A stretch of 5,234 bases of DNA from an uncultured Oscillospiraceae bacterium (lineage in GTDB: Bacteria; Bacillota; Clostridia; Oscillospirales; Oscillospiraceae). How positions within the stretch are numbered: the stretch's first letter is position 1; every line of letters begins with the position of its first letter. A program made the position numbers and the translations under genes. This document shows, piece by piece, positions 1 through 5,234 of this stretch. The notes below the pieces were generated by a model that saw only the letters and a list, made by a program, of their open reading frames with translations, did not search any database and had not been told where the DNA came from. The stretch covers positions 1-5,234 of the forward strand of contig CAKUHW010000101.1 of assembly GCA_934659415.1 (NCBI GenBank), read 5' to 3'.

Positions 1-2288
1 CGGTGTACTTCACCGGCTGGCAGACCGAGACCGGGGAGATCGTGGAGCCGGGGGCCGCCGTCACCTATGACGAGCTGCTTACCTACGACAAGGACGGAAA
101 CGGGGTGGTGGAGCTCACCGGCGTGTGGGACTACCACGCCCTGCAGAGCGTGAACTTCTTCGTGAAGTATAACTCCTACAACGACGGCTCCACCTCCGCC
201 GACCAGTATACCGGCGTGGTGTTCTCCACCTATCTGGGGGGCATCTCCGACCTGGTGGCCGCCGGAGCTACTCAGACCAGCCTGAACAACAGCTACGCCA
301 TCACCCTGGCCAGCGGCTCCACGGAATACCTTGCCAACGACAAGCGCATCCGCGCCCTCTACGGCAGCGACACCATCCCCTGGCTGGCGGAGTTCCCGGC
401 GGACAACGACATCTTCGAGGCCCTGAAGGACTACGCCAGCGGCGGTCAGCTCAGCGTGCCCAACGATGCGGGCGAGTTTGTCACCGTGGACGTAAATGAC
501 CTGAACGAGTACGGCTATGCCATCCGCTGGTACCTCTTCCAGGTGGCCGGCGACGGCGGGGACCTGTACGACTGGCATGTGGACGGGGCGCTGGTGCGCA
601 AGGAGGGACGGGTGCACACCACCAAGACCTTCTCCGGCAACGAGACCCTGATCCAGCAGGCCAAAAGCGGCTTCTATATCGTGGCCGTGAACGAGGACGA
701 GAGCAAGCGTTACATCATGACCATCGAAGCGGCGGACACCGCGGAGCAGACCCGCATCCTGACCGCCCGGGGCCTGACGGCCGGGCAGATCACCGAATGG
801 CTCACCCCCATAGACGACGGAGACGGGGACGAGAACACCCTGCTGTGGGAATTCGGGGACGTGAAGTACAACGAGGGCTGGACCATCACCGAATACCCGC
901 CGAACATCCCGGAGTCGGCGGACTACGCCGAGTGGGTGGTGGTGGACTCCTCCGCCGTGAACCAGACCACCGCGGGCACCGGCGGCACCGTCACCGTCAA
1001 GGGCGTCACCCAGGCCACCGACCTGGAGGACCCCGAGTGGCTGCGGGCGGAGTTCAACAACATCTACTTCCGGGGCAACTCCCTGCTGCTGAAAAAGGAG
1101 GACGCCGCCACCGGTCAGGCCCTGGCGGGGGCCCAGTTCCGCCTCTATCAGGGCGGGGAGCTGATGACCTTTGACTACGACGCCTCCACCGGCCTCTACA
1201 TCTTTGACAGCCACGGCAACGGCGCCATTACCACCCTGACCTGCGACGGCTACACCAACCTCTCCACCAGCGGCTTTGCCTACGAGAAGGGGGACATCAC
1301 CGTCCGGGAGGTGACCGCGCCGGAGGGCTATGCCTCCGTGGGGGAGATCACCATCGGCTATACCGTGGACAGCGACGGAGACGGCGTGGCGGACAGCGAG
1401 ATCGGCATCACCTCCGGCGGCGAGCACGCCCGGTACGACCGGGGCCTGCTGGCGGTGAAGAACACCTCCGGCAAGCATAACGTCACGGTGAAAAAGGTGT
1501 GGAACTGCGGCGAGGACGAGCGGGAGGACGTGACGGTCCAGCTGCTGGCCAACGGCAGCGCAAATCTGGCGGCGGTCATCCTGGCCGAAAGCGGCCAGGC
1601 CACGGCGGTCACCCTGAACAGCATTTACGACTGGACCCACACCTGGACCGCCCTGCCCGCCTATGCCAACGGCGCGCCGGTGACCTGGAGCGTGCGGGAG
1701 CTGAAGATCGGCAGCGAAAACTGCAAGGCGGACTACACCTTCGCCAACTGGATCGTTACCTACCGCAGCCAGACCGCAGCCTCCGGCGGGCTGACCCTCA
1801 CTGTGGAGAACACCCCCAAACGGCCCATGCTCTATCTGGAAAAGCGGGACCTGTCCGGCACAAGGCTGCTGGCCGGGGCGGAATTCGCCCTGGTGGCGGT
1901 GGATGCCGATGGGAATCCCCTTTCCAGTGCGGTGACCAAGACTGCCGTCACCGACAGCAGCGGCATCCTCACCTTCGATAACCTGCGCTACGACCAACGC
2001 TACCGCCTTACCGAGACCCGCGCCCCCGACGGCTATCTGGCCTTTGACGACCCGGCCTATCTCACTCTGGCGGAGGACGGCTCCGTCACCGTGGAGGCCC
2101 ACGGCTACGTCGTCCCGACGGGCACGGCCTTCCACATCCGTGCGGCCGACCGCTCGGCGGATATCCTCCCCGAGACCGGCGGCTCCGGCCCCTTTGGGTA
2201 TTACGCACCCGGCGTGATGCTTACGCTCACTGCCCTCTGCGCTGCCATATTCCTCAAACGCAAGCGAGAGGAGGGGGTGGAGCGATAG
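1..2288 (+). CDS. Large ancillary (probable tip) pilin/adhesin with Cna_B/SpaA domains and LPETG anchor, 5' partial
   Basis: This is the C-terminal 761 residues of a cell-wall-sorted surface protein. The frame is open to the left edge, so the GTG at position 3 is an internal Val codon, and no signal peptide or start is visible. Residues about 1-45 look like the end of an InlB/Listeria-Bacteroides repeat (FTGWQTETGE..VEPG..V). Residues 46-202 are unassigned. Four beta-sandwich domains with intramolecular isopeptide signatures follow: about 203-358 (Lys208, Glu297, Asn353), 359-488 (Lys365, Glu436 in REVTAPEGY, Asn487), 490-605 (Lys498 in KKVW, Glu566 in WSVRE, Asn603) and 608-718 (Lys614, Glu671 in TETRAPDGY, no matching Asn). 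The sorting signal is LPETG at 722-726, a hydrophobic helix and KRKR. The size, several domains and position before the backbone pilin suggest a tip adhesin. Domain residues were assigned by eye. The ligand is unknown. Confidence 0.9.
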   Translation, partial: VYFTGWQTETGEIVEPGAAVTYDELLTYDKDGNGVVELTGVWDYHALQSVNFFVKYNSYNDGSTSADQYTGVVFSTYLGGISDLVAAGATQTSLNNSYAITLASGSTEYLANDKRIRALYGSDTIPWLAEFPADNDIFEALKDYASGGQLSVPNDAGEFVTVDVNDLNEYGYAIRWYLFQVAGDGGDLYDWHVDGALVRKEGRVHTTKTFSGNETLIQQAKSGFYIVAVNEDESKRYIMTIEAADTAEQTRILTARGLTAGQITEWLTPIDDGDGDENTLLWEFGDVKYNEGWTITEYPPNIPESADYAEWVVVDSSAVNQTTAGTGGTVTVKGVTQATDLEDPEWLRAEFNNIYFRGNSLLLKKEDAATGQALAGAQFRLYQGGELMTFDYDASTGLYIFDSHGNGAITTLTCDGYTNLSTSGFAYEKGDITVREVTAPEGYASVGEITIGYTVDSDGDGVADSEIGITSGGEHARYDRGLLAVKNTSGKHNVTVKKVWNCGEDEREDVTVQLLANGSANLAAVILAESGQATAVTLNSIYDWTHTWTALPAYANGAPVTWSVRELKIGSENCKADYTFANWIVTYRSQTAASGGLTLTVENTPKRPMLYLEKRDLSGTRLLAGAEFALVAVDADGNPLSSAVTKTAVTDSSGILTFDNLRYDQRYRLTETRAPDGYLAFDDPAYLTLAEDGSVTVEAHGYVVPTGTAFHIRAADRSADILPETGGSGPFGYYAPGVMLTLTALCAAIFLKRKREEGVER
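2166..2285 (+). other. Cell-wall sorting signal of the large pilin (LPETG, membrane helix, basic tail)
   Basis: LPETG is encoded at 2166-2180. It is followed by GSGPFGYYAPG, a hydrophobic stretch of roughly 20 residues (VMLTLTALCAAIF) and the basic tail KRKR. This is the standard three-part sortase substrate signal. The first residues, LPETGGSG, are identical to those in the backbone pilin downstream, so one sortase could process both proteins. Confidence 0.93.
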
Positions 2289-2347
2289 ATGCTGATACCG
2301 CATAAAACCGAAGGAACCCACAACAGACAGAAAGGAAAGAGAAGAAC
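2289..2347 (+). promoter_or_regulatory. Intergenic gap with ribosome binding site of the backbone pilin gene
   Basis: This 59-bp gap separates the large pilin stop from the backbone pilin start. AAAGGA at 2331-2336, in a purine-rich run (AAAGGAAAGAGAAG), lies 11 bases before the ATG at 2348 and fixes that start. I see no convincing -35/-10 pair and no terminator hairpin, so the two pilin genes are probably co-transcribed. Confidence 0.7.
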
Positions 2348-3826
2348 ATGAAGAAAATCAGAACCCTGTTCGCCCTGCTCCTGACCGTGCTGCTGCTCTG
2401 CGGCACGCTGGCCACGAGCGCCCTGGCCGATACGGCCATGACCGAGAAAGGAACGGTCACCATCACCAACGCTCTGGCGGGAGCCGAGTATAAGCTCTAC
2501 CGGGTGTTCGACATCAGCGGCATCACAGCGGGCGGTGAGGCCGCCTTCATCACCAATGCCAAGTGGCACACGGTGATCTACGGCCTCCATGGCGGCTTTG
2601 GCACTGTGGTGAGGGACGAGGTGGGCAGCCCCATTACTCCGAACAGCGATTTTAACACCAATACAAAGGCCCAGGAGTTTGCCAAGGCGGCTCTGGCGGC
2701 GGGCAGCGGCATCACCCCGGATAAGACGGCTTCGGTGTCTGCCAGCGGAAGCTATACCGTCAATGACCTGCAGTACGGTTTTTACATCATGGTGTCCTCC
2801 CGCCAGAGCAGCGAGCCGCTGTACACAGTGTTTACCCTGAAGGACGCAGCTCTGAGTGTTACTGAAAAGAATCCTATGCTCCCCAACATCGCGAAGACGG
2901 TGAACGGCCTGAACGCCACCACCGCCGACTACAATGAGAAGCTGGTTTACCAGATCGTGATCGCGGCTGCCGCCGGTGTGGATACCTATACGGTGTCCGA
3001 TGCGCTGCCTCCCGAGATCAGCTATGAAGCTGCCAGCCTGCAAGTGGAAAAGACGGTGGGCGGTGTGACGACCCTGTTGACGGAGGAAGCAGACACTTAC
3101 ACGGTGACCATCGGTACCAGTCCCGCCGGCGGCGACCTGATAACCATTGCTCTGGCTGACACACTGCGCAGAAGCCTGGCAGACGGGGATGAGATCGTGA
3201 TCAAGTACGCGGGCATGGTCAAGCCCGGCTCCGCCACGCTCAGCGCCTACCGCAACACCGCCACGCTGGTCTACGAGGCCACCAAGCAGCTGACGGATTA
3301 CGCCAGAGTGTACACCGGGCACATCAGCTTTGAAAAGCAGGACAGCGTCGGTACAACGCCCCTGGCCGGCGCAAAGTTTGTGCTTAAGCGCAGCGATGAC
3401 AAGTTCGCCGCGCTCACCCACGGTGCGGCCAGCGGCACTGACAACTACGCCTTTGATAAATGGGTGGGCACCCAGGCGGAGGCCACAGTGATCACGACCT
3501 CCGAGCTGCAGCACGTCATCCGCGGCCTGGCCGCCGGGGAGTATACGCTCATTGAGACCGAGGCGCCCGGCGGCTATGTCAAGGGCGCGGACACCGTGGT
3601 GAGGGTTGTAACGACCACTAATACCGCCGGTGAGGTCAGCGGAATCGAAATGAAGGACAGCACGGGCAACACGGTTACCTCTGTGACCATCTACAATACC
3701 CCCGGCTCCACCCTGCCTGAGACCGGCGGCAGCGGCACCACGGCCATCTACGCCATCGGCGCGGCCCTGGTGATGTGCGCCCTGGTGCTGGCCGGGCTGA
3801 AGCGCCGCAAGAACGCCGCGGGCTGA
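2348..3826 (+). CDS. Major (backbone) pilin, SpaA/FimP-type, LPETG-anchored
   Basis: This is a complete 492-residue pilus shaft subunit, exported and then polymerised by the sortase encoded next. A signal peptide (MKKIR, hydrophobic core, likely cleavage SALA|DTA after residue 27) leads into an N-domain (about 28-170; TVTITNALAGAEYKLYRVFD to LQYGFYIMVSS). The segment VTEKNPMLPNIAKTV (171-185) matches the position of the pilin motif at the N-domain/D2 junction, making Lys174 the likely linkage lysine. The D2 domain (about 176-320) has Lys183, Asp218 in TVSDALP and Asn303 in RNTATLVY. The last domain, SpaA-like (about 323-451), has Lys330 in FEKQD, Glu403 in IETEAPGGY and Asn450 in VTIYNTP. LPETG at 456-460, a membrane helix and KRRK end the protein. 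Length and domain order are usual for a three-domain backbone pilin. Base composition looks less GC-rich than the flanking genes. Confidence 0.95.
   Translation: MKKIRTLFALLLTVLLLCGTLATSALADTAMTEKGTVTITNALAGAEYKLYRVFDISGITAGGEAAFITNAKWHTVIYGLHGGFGTVVRDEVGSPITPNSDFNTNTKAQEFAKAALAAGSGITPDKTASVSASGSYTVNDLQYGFYIMVSSRQSSEPLYTVFTLKDAALSVTEKNPMLPNIAKTVNGLNATTADYNEKLVYQIVIAAAAGVDTYTVSDALPPEISYEAASLQVEKTVGGVTTLLTEEADTYTVTIGTSPAGGDLITIALADTLRRSLADGDEIVIKYAGMVKPGSATLSAYRNTATLVYEATKQLTDYARVYTGHISFEKQDSVGTTPLAGAKFVLKRSDDKFAALTHGAASGTDNYAFDKWVGTQAEATVITTSELQHVIRGLAAGEYTLIETEAPGGYVKGADTVVRVVTTTNTAGEVSGIEMKDSTGNTVTSVTIYNTPGSTLPETGGSGTTAIYAIGAALVMCALVLAGLKRRKNAAG
2861..2905 (+). other. Putative pilin-motif segment with linkage Lys174
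   Basis: Codons 172-186 of the backbone pilin encode TEKN followed, eight residues on, by the IAKTV strand that opens the D2 isopeptide domain. In related backbone pilins the inter-subunit lysine sits in a K-N pair just before this strand (YPKN in the classic cases). Here Lys174 (AAG at 2867-2869) occupies that position, though the preceding Tyr-Pro is replaced by Thr-Glu. The assignment is by position and partial motif, not a full match. Confidence 0.65.
3713..3823 (+). other. Cell-wall sorting signal of the backbone pilin
   Basis: LPETG at 3713-3727 is followed by GSGTT, a hydrophobic helix (AIYAIGAALVMCALVLAGL) and the tail KRRKNAAG. It follows directly after the VTIYNTPGST strand of the last SpaA domain. 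Cleavage between Thr459 and Gly460 would free the carboxyl group for joining to the next subunit. Confidence 0.95.
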
Positions 3827-3861
3827 TCCCCTATCAGTTCCCGGCAGACCTGATACCGGCC

Positions 3862-3888
3862 GCCGGAGGGGGCTTTGCCCCCTCCGGC
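3862..3888 (+). terminator. Strong GC-rich hairpin after the backbone pilin gene (attenuator or RNA stabiliser; no U-tract)
   Basis: GCCGGAGGGGGC (3862-3873) and GCCCCCTCCGGC (3877-3888) are perfect reverse complements, a 12-bp stem around TTT; in RNA the top pair may open to give a larger loop. GGCC at 3858-3861 can pair with GGCC at 3892-3895 across a small bulge. The hairpin begins 35 bases after the pilin stop. No T-run follows, so it is not a textbook intrinsic terminator. Partial termination or protection of the pilin mRNA 3' end are the likeliest roles, reducing sortase relative to pilin. Confidence 0.5.
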
Positions 3889-3898
3889 CCTGGCCGAA

Positions 3899-3918
3899 GG
3901 GCTTTGAGAAAAGCTCCC
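3899..3918 (+). other. Small hairpin with GAGA (GNRA-type) loop
   Basis: GCTTT (3901-3905) pairs with AAAGC (3910-3914) around the loop GAGA. GG at 3899-3900 can extend the stem to CC after a bulged T at 3915. It lies 10 bases after the strong hairpin. It could be part of a composite 3'-end structure, but a stem this short is common by chance. Confidence 0.3.
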
Positions 3919-3975
3919 GTGTGTAAAGGGAAGCTTAAGAGAGCAGCCCGTTGCCCTTCCCGCAGTCACAGCAGT

Positions 3976-3981
3976 AAGGAG
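3976..3981 (+). promoter_or_regulatory. Ribosome binding site of the sortase gene
   Basis: AAGGAG lies 8 bases before the ATG at 3990, a near-ideal match and spacing. It decides for this start over the in-frame ATG at 4017 (Met10), which has no comparable site and would cut into the N-terminal membrane segment. Confidence 0.85.
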
Positions 3982-3989
3982 AGGACCGC

Positions 3990-4856
3990 ATGAAGCAGAA
4001 AAAGAGCGGCGGGGTCATGACCGCCGTTGTGATCATAGCTTTTCTTGCGGGCTTGTCCCTGCTGCTGTACCCAACCCTCAGCAGCTATTGGAACACTATG
4101 CGCCAGGCCCAGTCCATCTCCGCCTATGACGAAGAGGTGGGCCGCCTGCGCCGGGAGGAGTATGACCGCCTGCGCCGGGCGGCGGAGGAGTACAACCGCG
4201 CCCTGCTGGACCGGCCCAGCCGGTTTGCCCTGACGGAGGAGCTGGCGCAGCAGTACCCCGAAATGCTGCTGACCGGCGGCAGCGACGTAATGGCCTACCT
4301 GGAGATCCCGGTGCTGGACCTCACCCTGCCCATCCGCCATGGGGTGGAGAAGGACACCCTCCAGCGCTCCGTGGGCCACCTGGAGTGGAGCAGCCTGCCC
4401 GTGGGCGGGGAGAGCACCCACTGCGTCCTCTCCGGCCACCGGGGCCTGCCCTCCTCCGAGCTGCTCACCAACATCGACCGTCTGGAGGAGGGAGACCTCT
4501 TTTATCTCCATGTGCTGGGGGAGACGCTGAAATACCGGGTGGACCGCTTTGCCGTGGTGGAGCCGGACGATTTCTCCCTGCTGGGCATTGAGGAGGGGGA
4601 GGACTATGTGACCCTGCTCACCTGCACGCCCTACGGCATCAACTCCCACCGGCTTCTGGTGAGGGGAGTCCGGGTGCAGGAGGGGACGGAGGGGAGCGCG
4701 GGCACGGCGGCGGTGAATAACGAGCTGCGCCTGCTGGATACCCGCTTTGTGCTGGCGCTCATCCTTGCGCCGGCGCTGGCGCTGGCCTTTATCCTGCTGC
4801 TGTGCGGCAGAAACACGAAGAAGAGAGAGGAGCGGGGCGAGGATGAAAAACCGTAG
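3990..4856 (+). CDS. srtC: Class C sortase (pilus-polymerising transpeptidase)
   Basis: This 288-residue membrane enzyme should cleave LPETG after Thr and join pilins through a lysine side chain. The symbol denotes the class, not a specific ortholog. An N-terminal membrane segment (about 9-27) precedes a charged, probably helical stretch (45-70). The catalytic domain runs from MAYLEIPVLDLTLPI (101-115) to LLVRGVRV (222-229). His150 in SGHRGLPSS, Cys212 in TLLTC and Arg221 in SHRLLVRG form the expected triad; TCTPYGINSHRLLVRG is a class C signature. A second membrane segment (about 253-272) and a charged tail (KKREERGEDEKP) are also typical of class C. The usual lid motif Asp-Pro-aromatic is here D74-R-P-S-R-F79, so the lid is altered. 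It is the only sortase in the window, between backbone and putative basal pilin, and its 3' end overlaps the next gene by 14 bp. Confidence 0.97.
   Translation: MKQKKSGGVMTAVVIIAFLAGLSLLLYPTLSSYWNTMRQAQSISAYDEEVGRLRREEYDRLRRAAEEYNRALLDRPSRFALTEELAQQYPEMLLTGGSDVMAYLEIPVLDLTLPIRHGVEKDTLQRSVGHLEWSSLPVGGESTHCVLSGHRGLPSSELLTNIDRLEEGDLFYLHVLGETLKYRVDRFAVVEPDDFSLLGIEEGEDYVTLLTCTPYGINSHRLLVRGVRVQEGTEGSAGTAAVNNELRLLDTRFVLALILAPALALAFILLLCGRNTKKREERGEDEKP
4827..4832 (+). promoter_or_regulatory. Ribosome binding site of the putative basal pilin gene, inside the sortase coding region
   Basis: GAGGAG, which also encodes Glu280-Glu281 of the sortase, lies 10 bases before the ATG at 4843. Because the genes overlap, translation of the two is likely coupled. 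This site together with the signal peptide that follows decides the start of the downstream gene. Confidence 0.75.
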
Positions 4857-5234
4857 GGTACCGGTCTGGGGCGCGCTGCTGGCGGCGCTGCTGCTCTTTG
4901 TCCGCTGGCCCCTGCCCGCCCGGGCCGCCGGGGCGGGCAGCGTGCGCATCACCCTCACGGACGATGCCGACCGCCCGGTGTCCGGCGTCGCGGTCCGGCT
5001 GTGCCGGGTGGGGGGTGCGGACGGCAGCGCGGAGGCGGATTTTGCCGGGGCGGAGATCGATCCCGCCTCCCTGCTGGACGAACGGGACAGCCCCGCCAAC
5101 TCCGCCCTGCTGGCGGCCTGGGCCCTGGCGCAGGACCTGCCCGGCACGGAGCAGACCACCGACGGGGCGGGGCGGACCAGATTTTCCGGCCTGGACCGGG
5201 GGGTGTATCTGGTGCTGTGCGTCCCCGGCCAGCG
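4843..5234 (+). CDS. Secreted SpaA/Cna_B-like protein, probable basal (minor) pilin, 3' partial
   Basis: The frame is open from ATG 4843 to the window edge (130 full codons plus two bases). MKNRR and a hydrophobic core (GALLAALLLFV) form a signal peptide, with likely cleavage after PARA (residue 28). The mature protein opens with GSVRITLTDD, then RPVSGVAVRLCRVGG, and later TDGAGRTRFSGLDRGVYLVLCVPG; this is the beta-strand pattern of a prealbumin-like/SpaA domain, where a G-x-Y-x-V strand ends a repeat unit. Similar small pilin-like genes commonly follow class C sortases in gut clostridia and end in a sorting signal, which would lie beyond this window. It overlaps the sortase gene by 14 bp. 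Cys54 and Cys126 could pair. The coding is very GC-rich (48 of 60 bases at 4981-5040). The basal role is inferred from position and apparent small size; a second ancillary pilin is the alternative. Confidence 0.85.
   Translation, partial: MKNRRVPVWGALLAALLLFVRWPLPARAAGAGSVRITLTDDADRPVSGVAVRLCRVGGADGSAEADFAGAEIDPASLLDERDSPANSALLAAWALAQDLPGTEQTTDGAGRTRFSGLDRGVYLVLCVPGQ

Larger units (their letters stand above)
3827..3989 (+). other. Intergenic region between backbone pilin and sortase
   Basis: This 163-bp non-coding gap is the largest in the window. It holds a strong inverted repeat (3862-3888), a short GNRA-loop hairpin (3899-3918), a weak pairing of GGGAAG (3928-3933) with CTTCCC (3956-3961), and the sortase ribosome binding site. 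No convincing promoter was found; TTGAGA at 3904-3909 lacks a properly spaced -10. Short frames through it have no start-site or protein-family support. Confidence 0.7.

Noticed and set aside
3..5. GTG as the start codon of the large pilin
   Set aside because: No ribosome binding site or signal peptide can be seen and the protein begins in the middle of an InlB-like repeat, so the true start is upstream of the window.
797..1174. 125-residue + strand frame within the large pilin
   Set aside because: It is very rich in Arg, Gly and His, lies wholly inside the pilin frame and has no ribosome binding site; it is a frame-shifted shadow, as is 1499-1981.
2201..3514. 437-residue open frame on the minus strand opposite the backbone pilin
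   Set aside because: It lies antisense to a clear signal-peptide/LPETG protein, has His/Gly/Arg-rich low-order composition, no recognisable domain and no supporting ribosome binding site. It is a shadow of GC-rich coding.
2291..3857. CTGATACCG occurs after both pilin genes (2292-2300 and 3850-3858)
   Set aside because: A 9-base match without wider similarity between the two gaps is most likely chance.
3904..3932. Possible internal promoter (TTGAGA) ahead of the sortase gene
   Set aside because: At the proper 16-18 base spacing there is no TATAAT-like element, and TGTAAA at 3922 is too close.
3775..3993. 72-residue + strand frame spanning the pilin-sortase gap
   Set aside because: It begins inside the pilin membrane helix codons, runs through the hairpin and overlaps the sortase start; its composition is Arg/Pro/Ala-rich with no homology signal.
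4210..4224. Small palindrome ACCGG-CCCAG-CCGGT in the sortase lid codons
   Set aside because: A 5-bp stem in GC-rich coding sequence is expected by chance.
3966..5159. 397-residue open frame on the minus strand opposite the sortase
   Set aside because: It covers the sortase and the next gene in antisense, is Gln/Ala/Arg-rich without family resemblance, and is explained by high GC at third codon positions.

Overview
The window is most of a sortase-assembled pilus operon from a Gram-positive bacterium. All genes lie on the + strand. The GC-rich coding, the strong AGGAG-type ribosome binding sites, the LPETG sorting signals and the backbone pilin style (an 'EKN' pilin motif rather than YPKN) fit a high-GC gut clostridium of the Oscillospiraceae type (Flavonifractor, Oscillibacter or Lawsonibacter-like). 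That placement is inferred from sequence style; there is no marker gene in the window.

Layout, left to right: (1) 1-2288, the 3' part of a large ancillary (probably tip) pilin or adhesin, truncated by the window edge, with an InlB-like repeat remnant, an unassigned region, four Cna_B/SpaA-like domains and an LPETG cell-wall sorting signal; (2) a 59-bp gap carrying the next ribosome binding site; (3) 2348-3826, a complete backbone (major) pilin with signal peptide, N-domain, pilin-motif lysine, D2 isopeptide domain, C-terminal SpaA domain and LPETG signal; (4) a 163-bp gap (3827-3989) with a very strong GC-rich hairpin, two weaker hairpins and no evident promoter; (5) 3990-4856, a complete class C (pilin-polymerising) sortase; (6) 4843-5234, the first about 130 codons of another secreted SpaA/Cna_B-like protein, probably the basal (minor) pilin, overlapping the sortase gene by 14 bp and running off the right edge.

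Working model: the backbone pilin is secreted, the sortase cleaves its LPETG between T and G and joins it to the pilin-motif lysine (Lys174) of the next subunit. The large protein probably caps the fibre, as it has a sorting signal but no recognisable pilin motif in the visible part. The fourth protein probably ends polymerisation at the cell wall. The hairpin between backbone and sortase could set a high pilin to low sortase ratio.

This is a recognisable system type rather than a new one. The points worth checking are details: an altered lid motif in the sortase, a missing isopeptide asparagine in the last domain of the large pilin, putative calcium loops, and the intergenic hairpin. No RNA genes, mobile elements, CRISPR arrays or attachment sites were seen.
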